Shown in pieces: positions 42,431 through 51,027 of a stretch of 64,000 nucleotides of DNA (position 1 is its first letter; every line of letters starts with the position of its first letter). Both the position numbers and the translations under genes were made by a program. The notes under the pieces were generated by a model that did no database searches, was not told the DNA's origin, and worked only from the letters and a program-made list of their open reading frames with translations. Source of the stretch: an uncultured Verrucomicrobiales bacterium (GTDB taxonomy: Bacteria; Verrucomicrobiota; Verrucomicrobiia; Verrucomicrobiales; Akkermansiaceae); NCBI GenBank assembly GCA_937928545.1, contig CALGJQ010000036.1:62001-126000 (forward strand). Direction: 5' to 3'.

Positions 42431-44263
42431 TTAGCCGCCGGTTTTAGGGCCGCGGGGCTTTTTGGGCTTGGCTTTCTTTTGGCCAGGGCGGGCTTTTGCT
42501 TGGCCTTTGCGTTGCTTTTGAGCTTCTTCGGCTTTGTCGGCCATTTTCTGCATCCAGCTTTTTTTGCCGGCGTTTTTGGCGGTCTTGAGCTCGGGTTCAG
42601 GCATTTTCTGCATGAGCCAAGTCTGGCCGATCGAGAAGATGTTTTGGACAGTCCAGTAGAGGGCGAGGGCGGAGGCGAAGTTGTAACAGAAGAAGAAGAA
42701 AATGAGCGGCATGAGCATGAAGATGCGCTGCTGCATTTTGTCGCCGGTCTTTGGCGTGATCTGCATCTGGAGGAACATCGTGACCGCCATGAGAATGGGG
42801 AGGATGTTGATGGGGATGCCGAGGACGTGGCCGACGGTGTCGGGTTGGGAGAGGTCATCGACCCAGCCGAGGAAGGGTTGGTTCCGGAGTTCCACGGCGT
42901 ATTGGAGCATGTTGTAGAAGCCGAAGAAGATGGGAATTTGGGCGAGCATAGGAAGGCAGCCTCCCATCGGGTTCACGCCGTATGTCTTGTAGAGCTTCAT
43001 CATCTCCTGATTCATCTTGTTGGGATTATCAGGGTATTTTTCTTTGAGCGCTTTGATCTTGGGCTGGAGCTTAGACATCCGCTTCATGGTGCGGGTGGAC
43101 TTGGCGTGCAGCGGCCACATGATGGTGCGGATGATGAGAGTGGTGACGACGATGGCCCATCCCCAGGCCCAACCTTCACCGCCGAAGATGCGAGCGAGGA
43201 AGTTAAGGAGCAGATTGAGCCAGTGACTGATCAAGCCGAAGAAGCCGTAGTCCATGACGTCTTTTTTCTCACCATCGAGGCTGCGGATGAGGGAGTTGTT
43301 CTTGGGCCCCATGAAAATGTCGAAGACGTAGGTGCGGGACTCGCCGGCGGGGATCGCTTCGTCGCGGAGAGAGAGGTTTGTGTTAAAGGAGTTCCCGGTT
43401 TCGTTACCGCGTTCTTCGGGGAGCTCGGCGGTTTTTTGGACGGCGCGGAAGGTGGCGGGATAGGGTTCTTGAGGGCTGACAATGGTGGCGAAGAATTGAT
43501 TCTCTACTCCTGCGAAATTTAGTTGGCCGAACGATTGGCGAAATTCGGTTGGGTCTGCTCCGAAGAAGGAGCTGAAGTATCCGCTGGTTTCAGAATCAAA
43601 GTCGCCATTGTCATCCCAAAAGAAGTTGAGGTATCTTGGCTGCTCCTTTTGGTGGACGGGGGCGGCGGAGCCACTGAAGATGGCGACGTCGCTGAGGGAG
43701 ATTTCGCCAGCGGTCGGGTTGGTAAGTTTCAGAGTGAAGGTCAGACGGTGGTCACTGCCTGGGCCATCGGTGACGGCGGTCCAGGTTTTGGTGACGTCGA
43801 GGTTGTTTGAGGTTTTGCCGGTGAAAGTGACGGAGTCGCCTTCGCCTGGGACTAGGCTGTAGTAGCCTTTTTCGAGGGATTCGCCGGAGTAGCGGGTGAG
43901 GGCACCGAGGCGGTTACGCCCGAGGTCGTTCATGGTGACGTTGCTGTCGCCGTGGACTGCTTTTTCTTCGAGGAGTTCAGTTTTAACAATACCACCTTCG
44001 AGGGAGGAGAGGGTGAAGGTGTTGGTAGGAGTGGTGATCTCGTGGCTTTCCTCGCTGCCGAGTTCTTCGGGGATGGGGAGCTTTTCGACGGTGAGCTCGG
44101 CGGGTTTTTCTTCGGGAGCGGCGGCGGCCTGTTCGGCGGCTTTTTGTTTTTCCTCAGCAATCCGTTGTTCCCGCAACATTTGTGCGTTTTGGGACGATTG
44201 GTACATGCTGATTGCGAGTAATATCCCGCAGAGGGTGACGACGATCCAAGCTTTACGATCCAT
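42431..44263 (-). CDS. yidC: Membrane protein insertase YidC
   Basis: Inserts and folds proteins in the inner membrane, alone or with SecYEG. The 610-residue length includes the Gram-negative periplasmic domain. Segments include a first span (WIVVTLCGILLAISMYQ), the large soluble domain, then a conserved span block (GWGWAIVVTTLIIRTIMWPLHAKSTRTM) with the groove arginine region. GCLPMLAQIPIFFGFYNML, and IFFFFCYNFASALALYWT, follow. The C-terminus is basic (KKAKPKKPRGPKTGG), as in ribosome-binding YidC. It is the last gene of the rpmH-rnpA-yidD-yidC run. Confidence 0.96.
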   Translation of the reverse strand: MDRKAWIVVTLCGILLAISMYQSSQNAQMLREQRIAEEKQKAAEQAAAAPEEKPAELTVEKLPIPEELGSEESHEITTPTNTFTLSSLEGGIVKTELLEEKAVHGDSNVTMNDLGRNRLGALTRYSGESLEKGYYSLVPGEGDSVTFTGKTSNNLDVTKTWTAVTDGPGSDHRLTFTLKLTNPTAGEISLSDVAIFSGSAAPVHQKEQPRYLNFFWDDNGDFDSETSGYFSSFFGADPTEFRQSFGQLNFAGVENQFFATIVSPQEPYPATFRAVQKTAELPEERGNETGNSFNTNLSLRDEAIPAGESRTYVFDIFMGPKNNSLIRSLDGEKKDVMDYGFFGLISHWLNLLLNFLARIFGGEGWAWGWAIVVTTLIIRTIMWPLHAKSTRTMKRMSKLQPKIKALKEKYPDNPNKMNQEMMKLYKTYGVNPMGGCLPMLAQIPIFFGFYNMLQYAVELRNQPFLGWVDDLSQPDTVGHVLGIPINILPILMAVTMFLQMQITPKTGDKMQQRIFMLMPLIFFFFCYNFASALALYWTVQNIFSIGQTWLMQKMPEPELKTAKNAGKKSWMQKMADKAEEAQKQRKGQAKARPGQKKAKPKKPRGPKTGG

Positions 44264-44272
44264 GATCAGTAT

Positions 44273-44545
44273 TTAGTGAGTGGGAGAATTTTGAGATGAG
44301 GAGTTTTGCGCCTCGGTTGATGGGACGGGGTCATAACCGCAGCCACCCCAAGGATGACAGCGTAAAATCCGGCGAATGCCGAGGTAGCTGCCTTTGAGGG
44401 AGCCGTGGGAGTTGACCGCTTCGAGAAAGTAGTGGGAGCAGGAGGGGGTGAAGCGGCAGCCGCAGTTTGGTCCTCCAATCGCGTGGAGGACGGGGCGGAT
44501 GAGGATTTGGTAGCCTCTGATGATCAAGCGGATGAGGAATTTCAT
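44273..44545 (-). CDS. yidD: Membrane protein insertion efficiency factor YidD
   Basis: A 90-residue protein that helps insert YidC/Sec substrates at the cytoplasmic face. The conserved core is present: [15 protein letters not shown], then [17 protein letters not shown] with the cysteine ladder of the family. Start ATG 44545 overlaps the rnpA stop (ATGA), indicating coupling. An in-frame start nine codons upstream is less likely. Downstream yidC follows after 9 bases. Confidence 0.93.
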   Translation of the reverse strand: MKFLIRLIIRGYQILIRPVLHAIGGPNCGCRFTPSCSHYFLEAVNSHGSLKGSYLGIRRILRCHPWGGCGYDPVPSTEAQNSSSQNSPTH

Positions 44546-44907
44546 GCGGGATCTGGGGCAGGTTCTTGCCAAATTTTGAGTTTTTTGGCGCTTTTAATCC
44601 AATCGGCCTCGAGTTCCTGAAAAGTGGCTTGGGCGGCGCGCCAGCGGGCGATGGTGACGACCATGTGCTTTTCGGAGAGATGGTCACCGTGCTTGCGGAT
44701 GATTTCGCGGAAGCGGCGGCGGAGGAGGTTCCGAGTGACGGCTTTGCCAGCCTTTTTTGAGGTGATGAGGCCAAAGCGTCGGTCGGAAAGGGAGGGGTCG
44801 TGCAGGGTTCCGAGCACGAGGTAACGACCGGCGGTGGATTGGCCTTTTTGACGGACGACCTGAAATTCGCCCCATTGGCGCATGCGCCGTTGACGAGTCA
44901 GGTCCAT
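44542..44907 (-). CDS. rnpA: Ribonuclease P protein component
   Basis: A 121-residue basic protein subunit of RNase P, which matures tRNA 5' ends. The RNR motif region is seen in [20 protein letters not shown], the RNA-binding helix of the family. The N-terminus is [11 protein letters not shown]. It is 57 bases after rpmH, the standard rpmH-rnpA-yidD-yidC order. Overlap with yidD (ATGA) couples their translation. Confidence 0.94.
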   Translation of the reverse strand: MDLTRQRRMRQWGEFQVVRQKGQSTAGRYLVLGTLHDPSLSDRRFGLITSKKAGKAVTRNLLRRRFREIIRKHGDHLSEKHMVVTIARWRAAQATFQELEADWIKSAKKLKIWQEPAPDPA

Positions 44908-44964
44908 GACCGTGTGAGTGAGTGCAAGTGAAGGAGGCTGCGACCGCGGAGGGACGCCACCAGC

Positions 44965-45150
44965 TTACTTGGTGTTGTTCTGCACCGTGTGGCGCTTGAA
45001 GTGGATCTCGGCTCCTTTTGGAAGGAGGCGCTTGCGACCCTTACGGCGACGGCTTTTGATGATGCCGCGGCCAGCCTTAGTGGCCATGCGGGCACGGAAA
45101 CCGTGTTGCTTCTTGCGGGTGCGCTTGGAAGGCTGGTAAGTCATTTTCAT
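44965..45150 (-). CDS. rpmH: 50S ribosomal protein L34
   Basis: A 61-residue highly basic ribosomal protein. The core [18 protein letters not shown] followed by [16 protein letters not shown] matches L34, with an unusually extended C-terminus ([17 protein letters not shown]) compared with the usual 44-50 residues. ATG 45150 or 45144 could be the start. It heads the conserved block and is preceded by a TTGACA-like promoter. No dnaA or oriC is seen upstream. Confidence 0.96.
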   Translation of the reverse strand: MKMTYQPSKRTRKKQHGFRARMATKAGRGIIKSRRRKGRKRLLPKGAEIHFKRHTVQNNTK

Positions 45151-45208
45151 GGCCGTATAAAAAAGGTAAAGTGTTTGAGAAATCGCGGCCTAATGGCGCG
45201 GGACGCGG

Positions 45209-45236
45209 AGACTAGCGGGAGGAAGTGGCTTGTCAA
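45209..45236 (-). promoter_or_regulatory. Candidate promoter of the rpmH operon
   Basis: On the minus strand TTGACA (45236-45231) and TAGTCT (45214-45209) are separated by 16 bases, a good -35 and a 4/6 -10, placed about 58 bases before the L34 start. The remaining gap 45151-45412 has no gene; it contains TTCCAAA-AAG-TTTGGAA near 45254 and no clear DnaA boxes. Confidence 0.4.
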
Positions 45237-45412
45237 CCCATCGTGAGATTTTTTCCAAAAAGTTTGGAAGAGGTGGGGTGTGGCTATTTGGCGGGGAGAG
45301 CTGCGACTGAGCGGAAGTTGGTTGATTTGGCCTAATCGGTGAGTTTTTTTCCTTGGCGCAACTTTATTGTGTTCACTGTCACAGATGAGGATGGAGGGCG
45401 TATGGAAGAGTG

Positions 45413-46042
45413 ATGAAGCTAAAATTACTTTTCAAAAGCAGAATGAAATTCAGAAGTCTTAAGCGCAGAGTGATCCGGGGACTGGTGGGAGGCTTGTCCC
45501 TCACTTTGATGTCGAGTTGTGGGAGTATGCCGAATGCAAGTTTTGGACAAGTGCTTGGTGGATTGGCCTTGGGGGCGCAGATGGTGGGGCCTCAATATGG
45601 TGCTCAATTGAGTCCAGTGACGATGATGTCCGCTGCTAGTTTAGCGGCAGGCGGGGGGTCAAAGCCTAGTGGCTTTCCTGGTTCTCCGAGCGGAGGGCGT
45701 TCGAGCGGGACTGCTGCGAGTAGTGGGGGAATGAATCATGAGGGAACGCTCGATCAGTCTGGTTTGGCTGATATGAAGAAGCAATTAAGGGCATACGGGG
45801 ATGGGATGGCTTACGATGTACAGTTTAACTTTGGCGAAGCGAGCAAGGGCTGGACGACGCTACATGGTGTTCCTCGGGACACGGCGCTTTCTGCAATTAA
45901 GCGGGGAAGTATGATCACAGCGGCAAGTGTGGAGAAGTATAATGGGCTGATTCGTCGTCCTTATCGGCCTTATGTCGGGATGAAGTTGGATGTGAAAACC
46001 CATGGGAGTCATCTCCCTTATCGGAATGTGACTCAGCCATAG
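45413..46042 (+). CDS. Glycine-rich lipoprotein of unknown function
   Basis: A 209-residue product. A basic region and hydrophobic stretch end at a lipobox (LSLTLMSSCGS), so probably a lipoprotein. It has a low-complexity Gly/Ser segment (GGGSKPSGFPGSPSGGRSS) and a C-terminal domain (YDVQFNFGEASKGWTTLHG) that I do not recognise. ATG 45413 is used; GTG 45410 and ATG 45443 are possible. It is followed by another secreted gene in the same direction. Confidence 0.65.
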   Translation: MKLKLLFKSRMKFRSLKRRVIRGLVGGLSLTLMSSCGSMPNASFGQVLGGLALGAQMVGPQYGAQLSPVTMMSAASLAAGGGSKPSGFPGSPSGGRSSGTAASSGGMNHEGTLDQSGLADMKKQLRAYGDGMAYDVQFNFGEASKGWTTLHGVPRDTALSAIKRGSMITAASVEKYNGLIRRPYRPYVGMKLDVKTHGSHLPYRNVTQP

Positions 46043-46101
46043 GTTGAGGGGAGGTTGAAGGTTGAGGTCTCTGGGCTAGGATGATATTCGGTGTTTTCAA
46101 T

Positions 46102-47631
46102 ATGAAGTTGGTCTTGTTTTGGATCTTGCCGGGGTTAAGTGCTGCTGGGTTTTATGATCTTGGGGTGATGGCTGGTCCCGGGGATTTGGTTGGAGGCGGG
46201 GTCTTGAATTCGGTGGGGGTTGAGTGTTCGGTGGGAAGTGGGGGAGATGTCGTGTTTTCGGGGGGGGTGTCGGAAGGTGGGTTGGTTGGGGAGGTGGCGA
46301 TGGTGGGGCGGTCTGGTGGTGTGGTGGAGCGGATCTCGGATGGGGGGCTGGATGGGCGGCGGTTTAATTTTGTGCAGTTGAGTGAGAGTGGGGCTGCAAT
46401 TGGGCGGGAGCGGGATGGGTCGGACTATGCAATTCAGCTTTATAACTGGAAGGAGCCGGTGGAGGTTTTGACGGCGGTTACGACTGAGACGGGGGTGTTC
46501 GATTTTGTGACGCTGCCGACGGTGGCGGGGGATGGCGGGTTTTCTTTTGCGGGCTTATTTGTGGGTGGGACAGAAGTTCAGCTCTATGTGAATGGGGTGG
46601 CGGAGACCGTTTTAAATGGAGGAGGGCATCGGCCGATGGCGGCGAATGGCGGGAAGTGTCTGGTTCGAAATGGTGGGGTGACTGATGGGTGGATTTCGGT
46701 TTATGGCGGTGGTGAGATGGTGGTGGCAGATGCGGGGACAAGTGGGTGGGCAGAGGTGGGACGGATGCCTGGGATTTCTGAAGATGGGGAGGCCGTGGCT
46801 TTTTTTGGGAAGAAGGGTGGAGTGGGCGATGAAGAGGAGGTTTTTGTGGCGCTGCGGGGAAGTGATGGTGCCAGCTATGGTTCAGCGGTGGCCTTGACTA
46901 GCTTGACTGTGGCGAGCGGGGTGCCGGTGGGTTTTGACAGTTCGGAGTTTGATCTGGGAGGTGATGGTCGACGGGTGGGGTGTGCGGTAGATGGCGATGT
47001 TTTGACGGTGGTGTTTGTGGGGACGCCTGCTGCGGGGTCGGTGGGGATGAGTTATGTGGTGGAGGGGCAGTCCTTTACGATCGGGGCTGGTGAAGGGGTG
47101 TGGGCGATGCGGGTGGAGTTGACGGAGGATGGGATGGGAGAACCGACGCTGGGAACTGCGGTGGATATTTTTCCGGTGGTGCAGGTTGGAGATTTGATCG
47201 ATGGTTCAGCAGTGACGTCGTTGTTTTTGTCGGATCCTCTGGCGGGGTGCGGCGGCCTTGCTTTTTATGCAGGGACTGCGGGAGGTGGGCGGATCGTAAG
47301 GGCTCAGCGGCGTCTGCTGGATGGAGATGGGGACGGGTTGCCGGATGTCTTGGAGCTTGCTTTGGGGTCATCGCCCAGTGATGCGGGGAGTCGCCCGAAT
47401 TTTGAGTGGGACGTTTTTGAGGTGGGGGCGGAGACTGCTTTGCAGCTGCGGTTTTCCCGAGTGATCGGGAGTGGTGCACAAGTGGAGCAATCGGCGGATC
47501 TGATGAGCTGGTCGGCGCTGGGGGTGACTGAGATTGTGACGGGGGTGGGTGGAGCCGGGGAGTTGGTGACGGCGACAGCGATTGGCGGGGAGCGTTTGTT
47601 TTTGCGAGTGCGGGTAGGGTGTTCCAATTAG
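46102..47631 (+). CDS. Secreted G-rich protein with a calcium-binding C-terminal repeat
   Basis: A 509-residue protein with a signal peptide (MKLVLFWILPGLSAAG), very rich in Gly, Val and Ser, with beta-propeller-like repeats (VFSGGVSEGGLVGEVAM). Near the C-terminus it has a thrombospondin-type-3-like calcium loop (LLDGDGDGLPDVLELALGSS, then PSDAGSRPN) of a kind common in verrucomicrobial secreted proteins. ATG 46102 is used; an earlier in-frame ATG at 46081 is possible. It converges on the kinase gene with a 4-base overlap at the stops. Confidence 0.7.
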   Translation: MKLVLFWILPGLSAAGFYDLGVMAGPGDLVGGGVLNSVGVECSVGSGGDVVFSGGVSEGGLVGEVAMVGRSGGVVERISDGGLDGRRFNFVQLSESGAAIGRERDGSDYAIQLYNWKEPVEVLTAVTTETGVFDFVTLPTVAGDGGFSFAGLFVGGTEVQLYVNGVAETVLNGGGHRPMAANGGKCLVRNGGVTDGWISVYGGGEMVVADAGTSGWAEVGRMPGISEDGEAVAFFGKKGGVGDEEEVFVALRGSDGASYGSAVALTSLTVASGVPVGFDSSEFDLGGDGRRVGCAVDGDVLTVVFVGTPAAGSVGMSYVVEGQSFTIGAGEGVWAMRVELTEDGMGEPTLGTAVDIFPVVQVGDLIDGSAVTSLFLSDPLAGCGGLAFYAGTAGGGRIVRAQRRLLDGDGDGLPDVLELALGSSPSDAGSRPNFEWDVFEVGAETALQLRFSRVIGSGAQVEQSADLMSWSALGVTEIVTGVGGAGELVTATAIGGERLFLRVRVGCSN

Positions 47632-49844
47632 AATGGAGCTTCTGGTCGATTTAGAATTTCGAGGGCTGATTTTAGGCCCTCGGTGGCTGGTGGGTGGTTG
47701 GGGTTGTCTTTGAGGAGTTGTTGGAAATGATCACGGGCGGTGGTGGCTTTTTGCTGGGCTTCTTCTGCGCGGGTGAGATGGGTGAGGATGGTGGCAGAGA
47801 GGAGTTGCTGGTTGGCGAGGAGGAGACGGTGGTTTCCGTTTTTTTCTTCGAGGTCGAGTTTGTGTTGCCATGTGTATGTGGCTTTTTCTGATTCGATGAG
47901 GGCCTTAGGATAGTTGCCGAGTTTTTGGTGGATTTGCGCTAGGAAGCCTCGAGATTCACCAACTGCTCCGTGGATTTCGGGTTCTTCGCCTCGGCGTTTT
48001 GCTGATTGAAGGCCTGCGGTGACGGCTTCTTGTGCGCGAGCTAGAGCAGCTTTTGGGTCTGACTTTATGAGTTGGCTGAGGAGGGCGGTAAGTCCCTCGG
48101 CTTTGATGCGTGGAGTGGCGTGGTGGTCGGGAAAGCGCTGAGCGAAGGTGAGTGATGAATGATAGGCATTTTGGGCTGCTTGAAGGGCGGCTTTTGGGTC
48201 ATCGAGCTGCTCGAGTGCGATGGCGTGGTTCCGGTAGCATCTTTGAACGTTGGAGATCCATTGGACATCGGGGTTTGGTTCTTTGCTATTGATAAGATGG
48301 ATGGAAACGGCTTTTTCAAAGTAGGGCGCGGCGGCGGCGGGGTCGTTCATTTTGATTTCACACCACCCAGTTCCGTTTAGAGCTTGGCCGTAGTGGAAGC
48401 GTTTCCAGGGATCGTTCGGGGCGAGGTCTGAGATTTTTTCCCGAAGTTGGAGGCATTTTTTTCCGGCGTCGCGGGCGGCGGGGAAGTCGCCCGCTGTTTC
48501 GAGCATTTTCATGGCAAGGGCGTAGCCGTCGGCTCTACGGATGAGGTTTTCGGGAGTGTCGTTTTCAGCTAAGGGAACTTTGTCGAGGTAGCTGACGATT
48601 CCTTTTGCGGAGGAGATGAGGGGTTTGAAGTTTCCGGTTTTTCGGGCTTCGGGGTAGAGCTTAGAGACGACTTGGCCGAGGAGTTCTTCGCTAGCATTTT
48701 TAACGGTTTCCATGTCGTTACGGGCGAGGGTGGCCTGGCGTGCTTGGTGGAGGCTGAGGAGGGTGGCGGCGAGGAGGGTGAGGATGATGGCACTGGTGGT
48801 GGCGAGGAGGATGCGGTGGCGTTTGGCAAATTTACGGAGTTGGTAGGAGCGGGATGGGGGACGTGCGACGATGGTTTCGTCGTTGAGGAAATGGGTGAGA
48901 TCGGTGGTGAGGTCGTTGACGGTTTGGTAGCGGCGAGCGGGGTCTTTTTCGAGGGCTCGCATGACGATCCAGTCGAGGTCTTTTGGGAGAGGGGATTTTT
49001 TTGTGAGGGTGCTGGGGCGGGGTGGGAGCTCGGTGGTGATGATGTGTTCGAGCTGGGTGTGGGTGGCGTTTTTGAGGCGGGAGGGATCGAAAGGGGGTAG
49101 AGTGGTGAGGAGCTGGTAGAGGAGGGCGCCGAGGCTGTAGATGTCGGTGCGGATGTCGATGGGGTTTTGGGAGTCGAGTTGCTCGGGAGCCATGTAGGCA
49201 GGGGTGCCGAGGAGGCGACCTGGGAGGGTGATGAGGGTTTCTTCGGTAACGCGGAGGTCGAGGGATTTGGCGATGCCGAAGTCGATGATTTTTGGCTCGC
49301 CGCCGGAGATGAGGATGTTGGTGGGTTTGAGGTCGCGGTGGATGATTCCGCGCTGGTGGGCGTGGATGAGGGCTTGGCAAATTTTGAGGAAGAGGGAGAT
49401 TTTTTCGGTGAGGTCGAGGGGGTGTTTTTCGAGGTGTTCAGGGAGAGTGGGGCCGTCGGCGAGGTCCATGACGAAGTAGGGCCGGCCTTGGGGGGTGATG
49501 CCTCCATCGAGGATGCGGGCGATGTGGGGGTGATCGAGGTGGGCTAGGATTTGGCGCTCGGCTTCGAAGCGGTTTAGGACTTCGAGGGAGTCCATGCCGG
49601 GCTTGATGATTTTTACGGCGACGAAGCGGGAGACGGGTTCTTTTTGTTCGGCACGGTAGACGATGCCCATGCCGCCGCGGCCGAGTTCTTCGAGGAGGAG
49701 GTAGCGGTCATCGAGGAGGTCGCCGGGGCTATGAGAGGGGTGTTTTTTCTGAAGGGGGGAGGTGAGGCAGGTGGGGCAGAGTCCGCCGCCGAGGAGATCT
49801 GAGCTGGGTTTTCCGCAGCTGAGGCAGGAAGGGGAAGCGCTCAT
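47628..49844 (-). CDS. Membrane-anchored Ser/Thr protein kinase with zinc ribbon and TPR
   Basis: A 738-residue kinase. An N-terminal zinc ribbon has C7, C10, C23 and C26. The kinase domain shows LGRGGMGIVYRAE, K78, the HRDLKPTN loop with D171 and N176, and D188-F-G. A membrane span lies near 340-365 (LLATTSAIILTLLAATLLSL). A TPR-like helical domain fills the C-terminus and is probably extracytoplasmic. It is divergent from an ECF sigma factor, an arrangement typical of planctomycete and verrucomicrobial sigma-kinase pairs. It likely phosphorylates the sigma factor or a partner (inference). Confidence 0.9.
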   Translation of the reverse strand: MSASPSCLSCGKPSSDLLGGGLCPTCLTSPLQKKHPSHSPGDLLDDRYLLLEELGRGGMGIVYRAEQKEPVSRFVAVKIIKPGMDSLEVLNRFEAERQILAHLDHPHIARILDGGITPQGRPYFVMDLADGPTLPEHLEKHPLDLTEKISLFLKICQALIHAHQRGIIHRDLKPTNILISGGEPKIIDFGIAKSLDLRVTEETLITLPGRLLGTPAYMAPEQLDSQNPIDIRTDIYSLGALLYQLLTTLPPFDPSRLKNATHTQLEHIITTELPPRPSTLTKKSPLPKDLDWIVMRALEKDPARRYQTVNDLTTDLTHFLNDETIVARPPSRSYQLRKFAKRHRILLATTSAIILTLLAATLLSLHQARQATLARNDMETVKNASEELLGQVVSKLYPEARKTGNFKPLISSAKGIVSYLDKVPLAENDTPENLIRRADGYALAMKMLETAGDFPAARDAGKKCLQLREKISDLAPNDPWKRFHYGQALNGTGWCEIKMNDPAAAAPYFEKAVSIHLINSKEPNPDVQWISNVQRCYRNHAIALEQLDDPKAALQAAQNAYHSSLTFAQRFPDHHATPRIKAEGLTALLSQLIKSDPKAALARAQEAVTAGLQSAKRRGEEPEIHGAVGESRGFLAQIHQKLGNYPKALIESEKATYTWQHKLDLEEKNGNHRLLLANQQLLSATILTHLTRAEEAQQKATTARDHFQQLLKDNPNHPPATEGLKSALEILNRPEAPF

Positions 49845-49927
49845 TTAGGGTGAGCTTAAAGAGGGTGGGAATATCTGTCGAATGGGAAGTGTTTTGGACT
49901 GGATGCTGGTGTGTGAAAATCGTAGAT

Positions 49928-50665
49928 ATGGGGGTGATCGAGACCAACTGGCGTGAGCATAAATTTCCGACGACGCGATGGAGTTTGATTGGGCGAGTGC
50001 GGGAGGGCGATGAGGACGAGGCGCTGAAGGCCTATGGTGAGGTGAGTCGCATTTATTGGATGCCGCTTTATGCGCTGGCGCGATTTAGGGGGTGGTCACC
50101 GGAGGATGCGGAGGATGCGGTGCAGGGATTTTTGGGAGGGCTGAGAGAGGGGAAGTTTTTTGAGAAGGTGGATGAGGAGGAAGGGAAGCTGCGGACGTAT
50201 TTGCGGAGGTGTTTTGAGAATTATTTGGCGAGCCTTTGGCGGAAGGGGCAAGGAGAGAAGGCGGGTGGTGGGAAGGTGCATTTTAGTATAGATGCGGAGA
50301 TGGCCGAGATGAGTTTTGGTTCATTGGAGGCACCGGGGATGGACCTGACGAGTCTGTATGATCGGCAGTGGGCGCTTGCGCTTTTACGCCATGTGCTGGG
50401 GAAGGTTGAGGAGGCTTATGTGCAGCGTGGGGAGGTGAAGGTGTTTGAGGCCTTGAGTCCCTATTTGCGGTTTGACGCGGATAGGGAGTCGATGGAGGAG
50501 ATCTCAGTGAGGCTGGGGAAGCCGAATGGGACGGTGAGACAATCACTGAGCCGGATGCGGGCGCGGTATCGCGAGGCGGTGAAGGAGGAGATCCGCGAGA
50601 CCGTTGATAATGAAGATTTAGCGGGCGAGGAGTTAGATTATTTGATGGGGATTTTTGGGGGGTGA
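49928..50665 (+). CDS. ECF-type RNA polymerase sigma factor
   Basis: A 245-residue sigma-70-family factor. Region 2-like (YWMPLYALARFRGWSPEDAE, then AVQGFLGGL) and region 4-like segments (ISVRLGKPNGTVRQSLSRMR, an HTH) are present. The longer in-frame start at 49850 lacks sigma similarity, so ATG 49928 is preferred. It is divergent from the zinc-ribbon kinase (83-base gap), and the pair probably forms a signalling module. The promoter it recognises cannot be read. Confidence 0.85.
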   Translation: MGVIETNWREHKFPTTRWSLIGRVREGDEDEALKAYGEVSRIYWMPLYALARFRGWSPEDAEDAVQGFLGGLREGKFFEKVDEEEGKLRTYLRRCFENYLASLWRKGQGEKAGGGKVHFSIDAEMAEMSFGSLEAPGMDLTSLYDRQWALALLRHVLGKVEEAYVQRGEVKVFEALSPYLRFDADRESMEEISVRLGKPNGTVRQSLSRMRARYREAVKEEIRETVDNEDLAGEELDYLMGIFGG

Positions 50666-50678
50666 GGGGGAGTGTGAT

Positions 50679-51020
50679 CTAACGTCCCTTCGAAGATGCT
50701 CTTTGAAGGTCGGCTTCGATATTTTTGTCAGCTTGTTCAGCAAAGATACGCTTAAGCTCTTCGACAGAGGTTGCTCCCTCTGGGATGTCAGGGAGTTTTC
50801 CCGAGTAATTTTCGTGGTTGCGATTGCGTACTCGATTTCGTTCGGCGGTATCGTCGGGGTCTGCCCAGTTGACTAAGCCGACTGGGCGAGAAGTGGAGGG
50901 TTGAGGTTGCGTGTTTGGGGCTGGGGGAGGGGTTGTACTTTGGTTACTGGAACAAGAAGTGAGGCTGATGATCGCTGGAAAGATGATTTTGGAGAGGTGG
51001 CGTTTGAGTGTCGTTTTCAT
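50679..51020 (-). CDS. Small lipoprotein
   Basis: A 113-residue protein with a lipobox leader (KIIFPAIISLTSCSS), a proline-rich linker (TPPPAPNTQPQPSTSRP) and a charged helical C-terminus. No domain is recognised. It lies 7 bases after the alpha-oxoamine synthase stop, so it is the last gene of a FadL-synthase-lipoprotein operon. It converges on the sigma factor gene (13-base gap). Confidence 0.7.
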   Translation of the reverse strand: MKTTLKRHLSKIIFPAIISLTSCSSNQSTTPPPAPNTQPQPSTSRPVGLVNWADPDDTAERNRVRNRNHENYSGKLPDIPEGATSVEELKRIFAEQADKNIEADLQRASSKGR

Positions 51021-51027
51021 TTTGATT

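Noticed and set aside
44898-45095. An overlapping reading frame across rpmH, recalling the overlapping rnpA/rpmH of Thermus.
   Set aside because: The rnpA frame starts normally at 44907, and the overlapping frame has no RNase P features.
45151-45412. Possible oriC beside rpmH.
   Set aside because: No dnaA, no cluster of TTATCCACA-type boxes and no AT-rich unwinding repeat; only the common rpmH-rnpA-yidD-yidC order.
46102-47631. Long minus-strand frames rich in H, P and S under the G-rich secreted protein gene.
   Set aside because: Composition is that expected of the complement of a G-rich gene; the plus frame has a signal peptide and a calcium-loop motif.
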